Positions 55,980 to 64,000 of a stretch of DNA of 64,000 nt are shown piece after piece. Position 1 is the stretch's first letter. Every line of letters starts with the position of its first letter. Origin of the DNA: Taishania pollutisoli (GTDB lineage: Bacteria; Bacteroidota; Bacteroidia; Flavobacteriales_D; Crocinitomicaceae); assembly GCF_014518315.1 (NCBI RefSeq), contig NZ_JACVEL010000001.1, positions 372,001 to 436,000 on the forward strand, in the 5' to 3' direction. The translations under genes were made by a program, and so were the position numbers. The notes under the pieces were generated by a model, which was not told where the DNA came from, did not search any database, and saw only the letters and a list, made by a program, of their open reading frames with translations.

Positions 55980-57044
55980 ATGCTTAATAAAATAGTAATT
56001 TTTGTGCTCTTTTTAAGTTCAAAATGTCTTGCACAATCAATTGATTCAGAAACAAATAAGAATATTTTCTTAATCGGTGAAAACCACTTCATTAAAGAGA
56101 AGTATGATGAAATTAAAGCATTTACTTTTGACCAGCTAAAGCAGCTAAAAAAAGGAGAAAAAGCATCATTCTATTTTGAATTACCATATACCTTAAATTT
56201 TGCCTTTCACAAAATAAAGGAACAAGGAGACACAACTGTTTTTTATGAATGGTTTCATCATTTATATCAATCAAAAAATGAACCTCCTTCATACTTTTGG
56301 ATAGATTACAGGGACATGATTTTAGCATTAATTGAGTACGCCGATAAAAAAGAAATTGAGCTTGAATTAATGGGCATTGATACTGAATTAGAGTTTCGTA
56401 GAACAGCTTTTATCCTTTCTCAATTTGACAGCAAAGTAGGCACAACGATTGATAGTCTTCTAAATTTAGATTTTATAAGTAATGATCGTTTAACAAGGAA
56501 CATATTAAATAATCACATTGATAAACTACTGGAAATACCACATGAAGAAATCGAACTTGCCATTTTAAGGACACTCAAAAAATCGTTAATGATTGACTGT
56601 ACAATCTGTGTTGATAGAGATCTTTTTATGCTTTCTAACTTTATGAAATCATATGATTCTACAGTCCCTCTTCACTTTATATCCTTAGGATTAGATCACA
56701 TTGTGAGCAAACATGATTTCTCAAATGCCAGTTCTTTATTTACAACGAAATATAAAATGGATACAATTAGCTATCAATCATTTTATGAATTAATGGATAA
56801 AGATTTTAAAGAAAAAACATGGAGAGTAGGAATACTTGCACTTAATCACAAACTTAAATATGCGAATATCTCAAAACCAGTAGATTTAAAAACATTAATG
56901 GATGAGATGGAAAGAATATACATTGAAGAACAATTATTAGATAACGATATTTATCGGGCCAACCTCTCCAAAAACAAAGCACTTATCAATTTATCAAAAC
57001 AACTTGACTACATAATAATTTACAAAACTTCGCATTATAAATGA
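55980..57044 (+). CDS. Secreted GX2H-motif protein (EreA/ChaN/TIKI-like)
   Basis: Signal peptide (MLNKIVIFVLFLSSKCLAQ), then a 330-residue domain. LIGENHF gives Gly33-Glu-Asn-His36, the GX2H motif shared by erythromycin esterase, ChaN, TraB/PrgY and TIKI proteins. SFYFELPY (Glu67), LMGIDTELEFRR and LHFISLGLDHIV (His240) also fall where that superfamily has its metal or catalytic residues. The family assignment is by motif, without an alignment; members include hydrolases and metalloproteases. The composition is AT-rich like the preceding gene. No SD sequence or -7 box is seen. Confidence 0.6.
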   Translation: MLNKIVIFVLFLSSKCLAQSIDSETNKNIFLIGENHFIKEKYDEIKAFTFDQLKQLKKGEKASFYFELPYTLNFAFHKIKEQGDTTVFYEWFHHLYQSKNEPPSYFWIDYRDMILALIEYADKKEIELELMGIDTELEFRRTAFILSQFDSKVGTTIDSLLNLDFISNDRLTRNILNNHIDKLLEIPHEEIELAILRTLKKSLMIDCTICVDRDLFMLSNFMKSYDSTVPLHFISLGLDHIVSKHDFSNASSLFTTKYKMDTISYQSFYELMDKDFKEKTWRVGILALNHKLKYANISKPVDLKTLMDEMERIYIEEQLLDNDIYRANLSKNKALINLSKQLDYIIIYKTSHYK

Positions 57045-57126
57045 GAATGATAAACATGCTTACAATCGTCTGATGTCACTCTATTTGAAGAAGTGTTTAA
57101 TGCAGTATCTTAGTTTCGCAGCAGAA

Positions 57127-57696
57127 TTAATCGAGAAGGTCTTTGTCGTCGTGAAGGGTATTGAGGAGTTTCTTCAATTCGTCGCGTTCTTTTCGTTTTA
57201 CAACATAGGTCTTGCTCCATTTGTCATGCCAGCTCCGTTCACCGAAGGACGAAAAGGCTTCGAACGGAACATAACGGCAAATGGTTCGTAAAAGTGATGT
57301 TCCCATGTTCATTTTCTCCGCATGCTGATCAATGACCGTATAGCCACAGATTAATTTTCCAAACGTTCCTCCGAAGAAGTATTCCGTAGAAAAATAAAAG
57401 AGGAAAAACAAGGTCATGTTTATGAGTCGTTCATATTCTGTTATAAACGCAACTACCGTGTAATCTTCCGGATTCGCTGACAATGAAATAACAACGGCAA
57501 GTGTTATTATGATGAATGTGAGGATGTAATAAAAAACGAGATCCAGTAAAAAATAACCAAACCGCACGCCGGGCGTTACGAGAACAGGCTCCCTCCTCCC
57601 CATTTTTTGGTAAGGGGCACGTACAAGCTTTCCGGAACTATCGTATTCTCTACGGTAAAATGTTTTTTCAACTTTCAGTTCTTCAATGGTTTTCAT
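57127..57696 (-). CDS. RDD family membrane protein
   Basis: A 189-residue protein with a 45-residue cytoplasmic head, then membrane helices RFGYFLLDLVFYYILTFIII and a second pair (LINMTLFFLFYFSTEYFFGG), ending with FGKLICGYTVIDQ and a basic tail. This is the RDD domain, named for a conserved Arg and two Asp. Function unknown; some RDD proteins affect ion transport. A degenerate copy of its first 60 codons lies at 54767-54956. Confidence 0.85.
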   Translation of the reverse strand: MKTIEELKVEKTFYRREYDSSGKLVRAPYQKMGRREPVLVTPGVRFGYFLLDLVFYYILTFIIITLAVVISLSANPEDYTVVAFITEYERLINMTLFFLFYFSTEYFFGGTFGKLICGYTVIDQHAEKMNMGTSLLRTICRYVPFEAFSSFGERSWHDKWSKTYVVKRKERDELKKLLNTLHDDKDLLD

Positions 57697-57744
57697 ATCA
57701 GTGAGTAATTTTTTCGTTTATGTGTTTTTTGATACGTGATCAGA

Positions 57745-58488
57745 TTACAAATTCTCCAGGATTTTAAAGAAAATCTCTCTTTTTGCTGGAGACAGCGGTA
57801 CTTCGGAACCGTCCCGCATTACCACGGAACCACCATTTCCTTTGTTGTAGCGATCCACGTAATCCAGATTGATCAGGTGAGACTGCTGGACGCGAATAAA
57901 ATTGTAACCAATGAGCAGGGTTTCGAACTCTTTCAATGTTTTAGAAACTAAAATCTTTCGCCCTTCCGTAAGGTAAAAAGAGGTGTAATTCCGGTCGGAT
58001 TCACAGCGGATGATCTGATCCAGATCTACCACGTGTACACTTTCCTGTGTTTTCAATACCAATCGGCGTTTTTGCTGTGCCGAGATATTATTTTGCAAGG
58101 CTTCAAACTGGCGTTCATCGCGCTTGTCATTCATCGCTGCCAATGCACGTTCTACGGCAGCCTTTAATTCTTCCGGATCAACCGGTTTCAGGATATAATC
58201 CAGTGCACTGAACTTAATTGCTTTGATGGCAAACTCTTCGTGTGCCGTGATAAAGATCACTTCAAAATTCTTATCCGGAATCGCTTTCAGCAAGTCGAAG
58301 CCTGTCCCGTCAGGCATTTGAATATCGAGAAAAACAATATCCGGACGGTGTTCTTCGATTGCACGGATTCCCGACTGAACATTTTCCCCTGCAGGAATTG
58401 CTTCGATATCCAGTCCAAATGAGTTGATCATTTTGGCAATCAAATCCCTGGTACGGTTCTCATCATCTATAATTAATGCTTTTCTCAT
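57745..58488 (-). CDS. LytTR-family response regulator
   Basis: N-terminal receiver domain (KALIIDDENRTRDLIAKM, phospho-acceptor Asp55 in DIVFLDIQMPDGTG, and the switch Lys in YILKPVDPEEL). The C-terminal LytTR DNA-binding domain has RCESDRNYTSFYLTEGRKIL and VQQSHLINLDYV. Length 247 aa. It overlaps the TPR histidine kinase gene by four bases (ATGA), so the two are a cognate pair. Confidence 0.95.
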   Translation of the reverse strand: MRKALIIDDENRTRDLIAKMINSFGLDIEAIPAGENVQSGIRAIEEHRPDIVFLDIQMPDGTGFDLLKAIPDKNFEVIFITAHEEFAIKAIKFSALDYILKPVDPEELKAAVERALAAMNDKRDERQFEALQNNISAQQKRRLVLKTQESVHVVDLDQIIRCESDRNYTSFYLTEGRKILVSKTLKEFETLLIGYNFIRVQQSHLINLDYVDRYNKGNGGSVVMRDGSEVPLSPAKREIFFKILENL

Positions 58489-60722
58489 TTTCCTGTTAAA
58501 TTAACGGATTGGCTTTCTGTTCGGTACGGAAGCGAAATTAATACTTTTGTTCCTCTCTGCAATACTTTATCGTAATCTTCTATTTTCAGATACCCCTCTG
58601 TGCGGTATTTTTTATTCAGGTTATTGATTCGCTCAGAAGTGATGTTCATTGCCATGCTTTTATGTTCACGGCTTTTTTTATTTTTTTCGGCGCCTTTTCT
58701 TCCAACACCATTGTCTTCAATAATTACTTCCAGCATCTGGTTGTTTTTTTGAAAATAGACATTAATAAACCCGCCTTCCGGAATGGTATGCAACTGTCCA
58801 TGCTCAATCGAGTTTTCTATAAATGGCTGCGTGATCATCGGAGGAATCATCGCTCCTTCAAATCGCAATTCGTCCGATATAAATATAGTAAATTCAAACC
58901 GATCTTCAAAGCGCAGTTTTTGTGTTTCAAGGTATTTGAGCAAAATTTCTTCTTCCAATGCGATCGGAATCTCTTCTTTCGGTGAATTCTCAAGAATCAA
59001 TCGCATCAACCGGGAAAAATTGACCAGGAACCTGGATGAATTTTGGGTGTCGTTTTCATAAATATAACTCTGAATAACAGACATGGCATTGAAAACAAAA
59101 TGCGGGTTCATCTGCGCACGCAGCAATGTTTGCGACATTTCGGCCTCCCGCTGCTGCTGTTTAATCTTTGTCTGGTTCCAACGGTTGTAAATGATCACTC
59201 CCGACAAAATAATGATCAGTACAAACCCCAGGATGACGTACTTCTGAAAATTGCTTCTCAACTGAACGTTTTCCAACTGTGTCGACGTCAATGCTTTTTC
59301 CTGGCGCTGGCGTTCAATCGAATCCGCCTGTGATAAAATCAACCGGTCGCGTTGTTCAGCCCGGTACAGCTCATTCAATTCGGCAATTTTACCCGTCGCC
59401 TGTTCCGTTGCACTGCTGTCCATGTAATTGGTATAAATCGTCATGTATTCCAATGCTTTGCCTGTATACCCCAAATCTTTGTATACGTCCGACATGACGC
59501 GGTAGGTATTGTAAATTTGCAAAGAAGGGCCATACACCTTACTTATTTCCAATGACCGGTTCAGGTAATTCAACGCATTTTCATATTTTTTCTGTGCATA
59601 AAAAACGGTTGCTACATTGTGATACACCGTCGCAATCTGCTTCAGGTCACCAATGGATTCATAGTAAATCAACGCCTGGTTGAACTGCGTTCCCGCTTTA
59701 TTAAATTCTTTTTGCTCCCGGTAAATAATCCCCAGGATATTGAACGCATTTCCAAGTCCTTCCTGTGTGTTCAATTCTTCAAAAATATCAATTGCTTTTT
59801 GACAGTTTTGGATGGCATCGTTGTAATTTTTCCTGGAAAAGTAGATGGTTGCAAGTTCAACCATAGCCAATCCCCGCTGGCGATCGTCACTAACCCTGTT
59901 GGCATTTTCGAGGGCTTGTTTGAAATAATATTCCGCTTCCTGCAGGTTATGAATCGAAAACTGGGATTTTCCGATTTCAATTGAAAAAACGGCAATCTGA
60001 TGGTAATTCCTGATTTCATTGGCAATTTGCAATGCGAGGATGTCTTTCGCTACTCCCAACTCCAACTGTCCGAATGTTTTATAAGTGGACGCCTGTTGAT
60101 GAAAACATTCTGCTAAGATTGCTTTATTGGAGGTTCTCCTGGCGTACTGCAATGCAACATCGATGTGGTTCAATGCCGAATCCTTGAGGTTACTCATCAT
60201 AAAATTTCTGCTCAACAACAAGTGTGCTCGTGCAAAATCTTGCTTCGAATGCAGGACTTTTGCGGCTTTCAACATTCTTTTGAGGTAAAAATCGGCTGTT
60301 TCGGGTTCTTTATTCAACAAGTGGTAATTCCCCAGATGCTTGTAAATTTCCAACTGTATTGCCTCATCGCTGACCCTGTTCAAAAAGGGCTGGCACCCTA
60401 ATACCGTTGCAAAATACGCGTTCCGGTCTCCTGTCATTGATTCTATTTCAGCTTTAAAAATCAATGCTGCCAAACGAATGGAATCGTTCAATACAATACT
60501 CGAATTGATCAACTCATCTTTGATTGAGTCTGCTTTCCGGATATTGGTATTCTGATAGTACTTTCCCAAATCCAACTGGTAATTGAATTTTTTGGAGAGG
60601 TTCTTTTCTTTCGAATACGCTTCTTTTATCTGCGCTTCTTTTTTTTGAACAGATTGTGCTGCTACCAATGTATTCACACAGATAAAAAGAAAGAGAACGT
60701 ACATCCGAGTCATGCCCATCAT
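58485..60722 (-). CDS. TPR-containing sensor histidine kinase (LytS/YehU type)
   Basis: A 745-residue sensor. Signal peptide, then about 400 residues of tetratricopeptide repeats in the periplasm (repeated blocks such as AFNILGIIYREQKEFNKAGT), one transmembrane helix (YVILGFVLIIILSGVIIYN), and a His_kinase domain: QMNPHFVFNAMSVIQSYI with the phospho-acceptor His. An ATPase domain with PPMITQPFIENSIEHGQ and IIEDNGVGRKG follows. It probably phosphorylates the LytTR regulator encoded next. The signal and targets are unknown. Confidence 0.93.
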   Translation of the reverse strand: MMGMTRMYVLFLFICVNTLVAAQSVQKKEAQIKEAYSKEKNLSKKFNYQLDLGKYYQNTNIRKADSIKDELINSSIVLNDSIRLAALIFKAEIESMTGDRNAYFATVLGCQPFLNRVSDEAIQLEIYKHLGNYHLLNKEPETADFYLKRMLKAAKVLHSKQDFARAHLLLSRNFMMSNLKDSALNHIDVALQYARRTSNKAILAECFHQQASTYKTFGQLELGVAKDILALQIANEIRNYHQIAVFSIEIGKSQFSIHNLQEAEYYFKQALENANRVSDDRQRGLAMVELATIYFSRKNYNDAIQNCQKAIDIFEELNTQEGLGNAFNILGIIYREQKEFNKAGTQFNQALIYYESIGDLKQIATVYHNVATVFYAQKKYENALNYLNRSLEISKVYGPSLQIYNTYRVMSDVYKDLGYTGKALEYMTIYTNYMDSSATEQATGKIAELNELYRAEQRDRLILSQADSIERQRQEKALTSTQLENVQLRSNFQKYVILGFVLIIILSGVIIYNRWNQTKIKQQQREAEMSQTLLRAQMNPHFVFNAMSVIQSYIYENDTQNSSRFLVNFSRLMRLILENSPKEEIPIALEEEILLKYLETQKLRFEDRFEFTIFISDELRFEGAMIPPMITQPFIENSIEHGQLHTIPEGGFINVYFQKNNQMLEVIIEDNGVGRKGAEKNKKSREHKSMAMNITSERINNLNKKYRTEGYLKIEDYDKVLQRGTKVLISLPYRTESQSVNLTGK

Positions 60723-60843
60723 TCATATTGAAGTAGCTAAAAGTACAATATTTTAACGAAGTTGAAAGCAAAGAAAATACAGCAAAAATTGCAGTGGATT
60801 TAATTTGTCATCATTTTCAGCATAAAATCAATCTCAAAAAGGC

Positions 60844-60851
60844 TATCTTTG
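60844..60851 (+). promoter_or_regulatory. -7 box of the RidA gene
   Basis: TATCTTTG 14 nt before the ATG at 60866. It supports that start over an upstream in-frame ATG at 60794. Confidence 0.5.
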
Positions 60852-60865
60852 TGCAAAATTTTGAC

Positions 60866-61297
60866 ATGGATCATTCTAAAATTTCTACAAACAAAGCGCC
60901 CAAACCTGTTGGTTCATACCCACATGCAAGAAGAGTCGGCAACTTGTTGTTTCTTTCCGGAGTAGGACCGAGAACTGCCGGATCAGATGCTTCCGATTCA
61001 GGTGTTCCGGGATTACAACTGGATAAAAACGGAAATTTTTTAGCCTTTGATTTTGAAGCACAATGCCGCAGTGTGTTTGACAATGTTCGCGTTATTCTGG
61101 AAGAATCCGGGTCTTCCTGGGACAACCTGGTTGATGTAACTGTTTTTCTTACGAACATGAAACGTGACTTCCATACTTACAACCGGTTATACGCCGACTA
61201 TTTCAAAGACAATCAGCCATGCCGGACAACTGTAGAAATCAACTCATTACCGACACCAATCGCGATTGAGCTAAAATGCATCGCAACAATTGACTAA
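60866..61297 (+). CDS. RidA/YjgF family enamine deaminase
   Basis: About 143 residues. RidA proteins hydrolyse reactive imines or enamines made by PLP enzymes. Visible are NKAPKPVGSYPHARRVGNLL, FLSGVGPRT, the conserved Arg in PCRTTVEINSLPTPIAIEL, and CIATID at the end. The start at 60866 (MDHSKISTNK) is chosen because a -7 box lies just upstream. The lipoprotein gene follows after six bases. Confidence 0.88.
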   Translation: MDHSKISTNKAPKPVGSYPHARRVGNLLFLSGVGPRTAGSDASDSGVPGLQLDKNGNFLAFDFEAQCRSVFDNVRVILEESGSSWDNLVDVTVFLTNMKRDFHTYNRLYADYFKDNQPCRTTVEINSLPTPIAIELKCIATID

Positions 61298-61303
61298 GAA
61301 TTC

Positions 61304-61915
61304 ATGGGAAAAATTATCGTAATCGGGATTGCTGTCCTTGGATTGATCGGTTGCAAGTCCATTGCAATGAAAATGAACGGCATGACAAAGCCGCAGTTGG
61401 AGAATGCACAAACCATTCGTGAAAAGGCGCATGCATTCGGTATGGATACAACGAATATTGTTTCCGTACACAGCCGGGATTTTGTACACGAGCTAAAACG
61501 AGCGGGAATTCCGGATGCGTTGATTTATGACCGCAACGGAAACTACATCGAATACCGTGCGACTGACACATCATGCAATGCAGGTTTATTTCAGTTCATC
61601 CCGGATTTGAAGTTAAATACGACTTATAATCAACCTGATAGTATTTCCCTCAGTGAAATATGGACCAAATACCGAGATCTCAACGGGAATGTATTAAAAG
61701 CAGTGGAACCGTCTGATTTTTATGTGCTGATTTACTGGACAACATGGTCGGGCAAACTAAATAAAGATCACGTAAAGGTCTGGGAAGACTTAGCAAAAGT
61801 GAATACCAATTGTTCAATTAAAGTGATCAAAGTCAACCTCGATTTGCAGGATCATTGGGAAGAAGGAGATAAGGAAAAGCTTGTAGAAGCAATGACCGGA
61901 AAAAAGAAAAAATAG
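61304..61915 (+). CDS. Thioredoxin-like lipoprotein without active-site cysteines
   Basis: Lipoprotein signal (MGKIIVIGIAVLGLIGCKS, lipid Cys17) and a domain whose C-terminal half resembles TlpA-type thioredoxins: FYVLIYWTTWSGKLNKDHVK sits where VVxFWATWCGPC would be, followed by IKVIKVNLD. The motif is WSGKL, so both redox cysteines are missing. 203 aa. The fold assignment is by pattern and not certain. If correct, it is a structural or binding module rather than an oxidoreductase. It is six bases after RidA and 17 before the next gene. Confidence 0.7.
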   Translation: MGKIIVIGIAVLGLIGCKSIAMKMNGMTKPQLENAQTIREKAHAFGMDTTNIVSVHSRDFVHELKRAGIPDALIYDRNGNYIEYRATDTSCNAGLFQFIPDLKLNTTYNQPDSISLSEIWTKYRDLNGNVLKAVEPSDFYVLIYWTTWSGKLNKDHVKVWEDLAKVNTNCSIKVIKVNLDLQDHWEEGDKEKLVEAMTGKKKK

Positions 61916-61932
61916 CATAAATTACACACAAA

Positions 61933-62511
61933 ATGATTGGATTTTTTATTAAATGTGCATTGGCACTAGGTTCTCTTTGGGCGACAGTTAGTTTATTCAT
62001 GAACGGATACTGGGGATGGGGAATTGTTATGATTTTAGTAACGGCTTTTATCGGTATCTTTTTCTTTCGTCACGAGCGGATTATCCTGGCGTTTTACCAG
62101 ATGCGTTTAGGAAACCAGGAAAAAGCAAAACACCATTTTGATAAGATTACAGCCCCTCAGTTCTTACCGAAGAAGCAACGTGCGTATGTCATATATATGC
62201 AAGCGGTTCTTGGTGCGCAGGAAAACGGCTTTTCTAAAACGGAGCAATCACTTCGAAAAGCGTTGGCAATCGGCTTGAGAACAAAACATGACAATGCCAT
62301 TGCACGGATGCACCTGGCAGGAGTTTGTGCACAAACAGGAAGAAAGCAGGAAGCATTACAATTGCTGGCGGAGGCAAAGAAAATTGACGACTCGGGGATG
62401 TTAAAAGATCAGATCGTGATGTTGCAAAACCAGTTAAAAATGGCTCCTTCCGCTAACCAGATGCGCATGGCTCAAATGATGGGTGGCCGCAAAAAAATGC
62501 CGCGCAGGTAA
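61933..62511 (+). CDS. Membrane protein with a C-terminal TPR-like region
   Basis: A 192-residue protein. Two N-terminal hydrophobic segments (KCALALGSLWATVSLFMNGY and GIVMILVTAFIGIFFF) are followed by a helical region with TPR-like spacing (LGNQEKAKHHFDKI, AVLGAQENGFSKTEQSLRKA, AQTGRKQEALQLLAEAKK) and a Met/Arg-rich tail (MMGGRKKMPRR). Function unknown. It is co-directional with RidA and the methyltransferase gene, which starts six bases after it. Confidence 0.72.
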   Translation: MIGFFIKCALALGSLWATVSLFMNGYWGWGIVMILVTAFIGIFFFRHERIILAFYQMRLGNQEKAKHHFDKITAPQFLPKKQRAYVIYMQAVLGAQENGFSKTEQSLRKALAIGLRTKHDNAIARMHLAGVCAQTGRKQEALQLLAEAKKIDDSGMLKDQIVMLQNQLKMAPSANQMRMAQMMGGRKKMPRR

Positions 62512-62517
62512 CAATCG

Positions 62518-63369
62518 ATGAGTCAGAAAAAATTGTTCACCCAGGGATGGGCCGATTACGAATTAATTGATGCCGGAGGTGGAAAGAAACTGGAACGTTG
62601 GGGAAAGATTATTACCATTCGTCCAGAAGTTCAGGCGTATTTTAAGAGTGAAATTCCATTTGATAAATGGAATGAAATGGCACATTGGGAATTTGTCCAG
62701 AAAGGTAGTGCAGGAAAGTGGAAAGCACTGAAACCGAAAGCACCTGAAAGCTGGGAAATTGGCTACGAGCGATTGAAGTTCAAGCTTTCTCTGACCAAGT
62801 TCAAACACCTTGGGTTATTCCCGGAACAGCGCACCAACTGGGATTTCATAGACAAACACATCGGACAGGATGACCGGTTCCTGAATTTATTTGCCTATAC
62901 CGGTGCTGCATCGCTTGTGGCACGCTACAATGGGGCAGAAACGGTTCATGTTGATTCGGTCAGACAACTTATTTCGTGGGCAAAGGACAACATGGATTTA
63001 TCGCGTCTGCTCAACATCAAGTGGGTTGCTGAAGATGCGTTGAAATTTGCAAAGCGGGAAGAAAAACGCGGTAACCGGTACACAGGAATCATCATGGATC
63101 CTCCGGCATGGGGAATTGGTGCGAAAGGAGAGAAATGGAAACTGGAAGAAAAAATGGATGAATTGCTTTCAAGCACCGCTTCATTAATTCAACCGGGAGG
63201 TTTCCTGATTGTCAACACCTATTCGCCTCAGCTTTCACTGGAACAACTGAATGAATTGGCTAACTTGTATTTTTCAGAACACGCGACTCAAGTAAATGAA
63301 TTGTGGATGAAAACCACATCCGGAAAAGAGCTTTATTTCGGAAACGTAATGCGGGTTATTTTTCAGTAA
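62518..63369 (+). CDS. Class I SAM-dependent methyltransferase (RlmI-like)
   Basis: A 283-residue methyltransferase. The SAM-binding site is NLFAYTGAASLVARYNGAET, with the acidic loop in VHVDSVRQLISWAKDN. The catalytic loop is IIMDPPAWGIGAKGEKWKLE (DPP-type, as in RNA and protein N-methyltransferases). The wording GAETVHVDS and DPPAWG resembles rRNA methylase RlmI/RlmL, but the N-terminal PUA domain of RlmI is absent, so the target remains open. Confidence 0.82.
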   Translation: MSQKKLFTQGWADYELIDAGGGKKLERWGKIITIRPEVQAYFKSEIPFDKWNEMAHWEFVQKGSAGKWKALKPKAPESWEIGYERLKFKLSLTKFKHLGLFPEQRTNWDFIDKHIGQDDRFLNLFAYTGAASLVARYNGAETVHVDSVRQLISWAKDNMDLSRLLNIKWVAEDALKFAKREEKRGNRYTGIIMDPPAWGIGAKGEKWKLEEKMDELLSSTASLIQPGGFLIVNTYSPQLSLEQLNELANLYFSEHATQVNELWMKTTSGKELYFGNVMRVIFQ

Positions 63370-63387
63370 TTACACCGATGTTTTCAT

Positions 63388-63395
63388 TAAATTTG
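63388..63395 (+). promoter_or_regulatory. -7 box four bases before trmD
   Basis: TAAATTTG matches TAnnTTTG. Only TCTC separates it from the ATG at 63400, as for the SCO and hemJ genes. Confidence 0.45.
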
Positions 63396-63399
63396 TCTC

Positions 63400-64000
63400 A
63401 TGCGTATTGATATTCTTACCATCTTACCCGAATTGATGAAAAGCCCTTTTTCGGCTTCCATCATGCAACGTGCACAAGATAAAGGCCACGTTGAAATTCA
63501 CTTCCACAATATCCGTGATTATTCGACCAACAAGCATAAAAATGTGGATGACTATCAATACGGAGGCGGAGCGGGAATGGTCATGTCAATTGAACCTATT
63601 GCCCGAGTTATTGATCAGTTAAAATCAGAACGAACCTACGATGAAATCATCTACATGACCCCGGACGGAGAGGTATTGGAGCAAGGCTTGTGTAACCAAC
63701 TTTCACTTAAGAATAATCTAATGATTCTTTGTGGTCATTACAAAGGGGTGGATGAACGGGTTCGCGAACATTACATTACAAAAGAAATTTCCATCGGTTC
63801 ATTTGTTTTATCCGGTGGTGAAGTTGCTGCATCTGTATTGATTGATGCGATTGTACGATTGATTCCGGGGGTTTTGAACGATGAAACATCTGCATTAACG
63901 GATAGTTTTCAGGATGGATTACTTGCACCGCCGGTCTATACACGTCCACCGGAGTTCAACGGATGGAAGGTTCCTGATATTCTCTTGTCAGGAGATCCAA
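63400..64000 (+). CDS. trmD: tRNA (guanine-N1-)-methyltransferase (3' end cut by window)
   Basis: Makes m1G37 in tRNAs. The first 200 codons are present. Visible marks are [40 protein letters not shown], the deep knot residues [18 protein letters not shown], and [20 protein letters not shown]. The C-terminus lies outside the window. It follows the methyltransferase gene by 30 bases and has its own -7 box. Confidence 0.97.
   Translation, partial: MRIDILTILPELMKSPFSASIMQRAQDKGHVEIHFHNIRDYSTNKHKNVDDYQYGGGAGMVMSIEPIARVIDQLKSERTYDEIIYMTPDGEVLEQGLCNQLSLKNNLMILCGHYKGVDERVREHYITKEISIGSFVLSGGEVAASVLIDAIVRLIPGVLNDETSALTDSFQDGLLAPPVYTRPPEFNGWKVPDILLSGDP

Noticed and set aside
60794-60865. Longer start for the RidA gene
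   Set aside because: The added 24 residues are not RidA-like and the -7 box at 60844-60851 lies inside them.

Overview
The window reads as a stretch of chromosome from a member of the Bacteroidota, most likely Flavobacteriales; the order is inference. Support: a fused lpxC-fabZ gene, repeated -7 boxes of the Bacteroidota type (TAnnTTTG) without Shine-Dalgarno sequences, two secreted proteins with type IX secretion C-termini, a DUF4271-hemD pair, HemJ, and many small lipoproteins. No rRNA, tRNA, CRISPR array or intact transposon was seen. Both ends cut genes: metH on the left and trmD on the right.

Layout. 0-19.7 kb: metH (3' part), small conserved proteins, OsmC, rlmB, a cyclase-family hydrolase, cysS, a glutaryl-CoA-dehydrogenase-like enzyme, DUF4271-hemD, a SCO protein, a gamma carbonic anhydrase, an ORF6N protein, an iron/cobalamin-type ABC permease and ATPase, a phosphosugar isomerase, lipB, an acyl-adenylate ligase, an FAD oxidoreductase and cinA. 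19.9-25.8 kb: rlmD, then the lipid A operon lpxD-lpxC/fabZ-lpxA with a clear terminator. 26-33.1 kb, minus strand: the most distinctive region, holding a small protein, a BtrH-like acyltransferase, five tandem 189-bp repeats, an ABC-2 exporter, an acyl carrier protein, a ketosynthase with an intact Cys-His-His triad, and a chain-length-factor-like partner that has lost that triad. This looks like a compact type II fatty acid/polyketide assembly line with its own exporter and an ACP-dependent acyltransferase. 33.2-41 kb: hemJ, the binding protein of an iron/cobalamin-type importer, a decayed WG-repeat gene, rpsF-rpsR-rplI, a secreted esterase and uvrA. 41-54.8 kb: housekeeping and transport genes (nnr, an HSL-type esterase, two transporters, a TonB-like protein, a PKD surface protein, lepA, an rRNA methylase, a thioesterase, mscS, an aminotransferase). 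54.8-57.1 kb: an AT-rich island with a lipoprotein and a GX2H-motif (EreA/ChaN/TIKI-like) secreted protein, bounded on one side by a wrecked copy and on the other by the intact copy of an RDD membrane protein gene. 57-64 kb: a LytTR response regulator with a TPR histidine kinase, then a plus-strand run of RidA, a thioredoxin-like lipoprotein without the active-site cysteines, a membrane TPR protein, a methyltransferase and trmD.

The window also holds relics: the WG-repeat pseudogene, the RDD pseudogene, a coding tail with no head, and two short hairpin relics of one design. Several genes have a -7 box only 4-5 nt before the ATG, suggesting leaderless transcripts.
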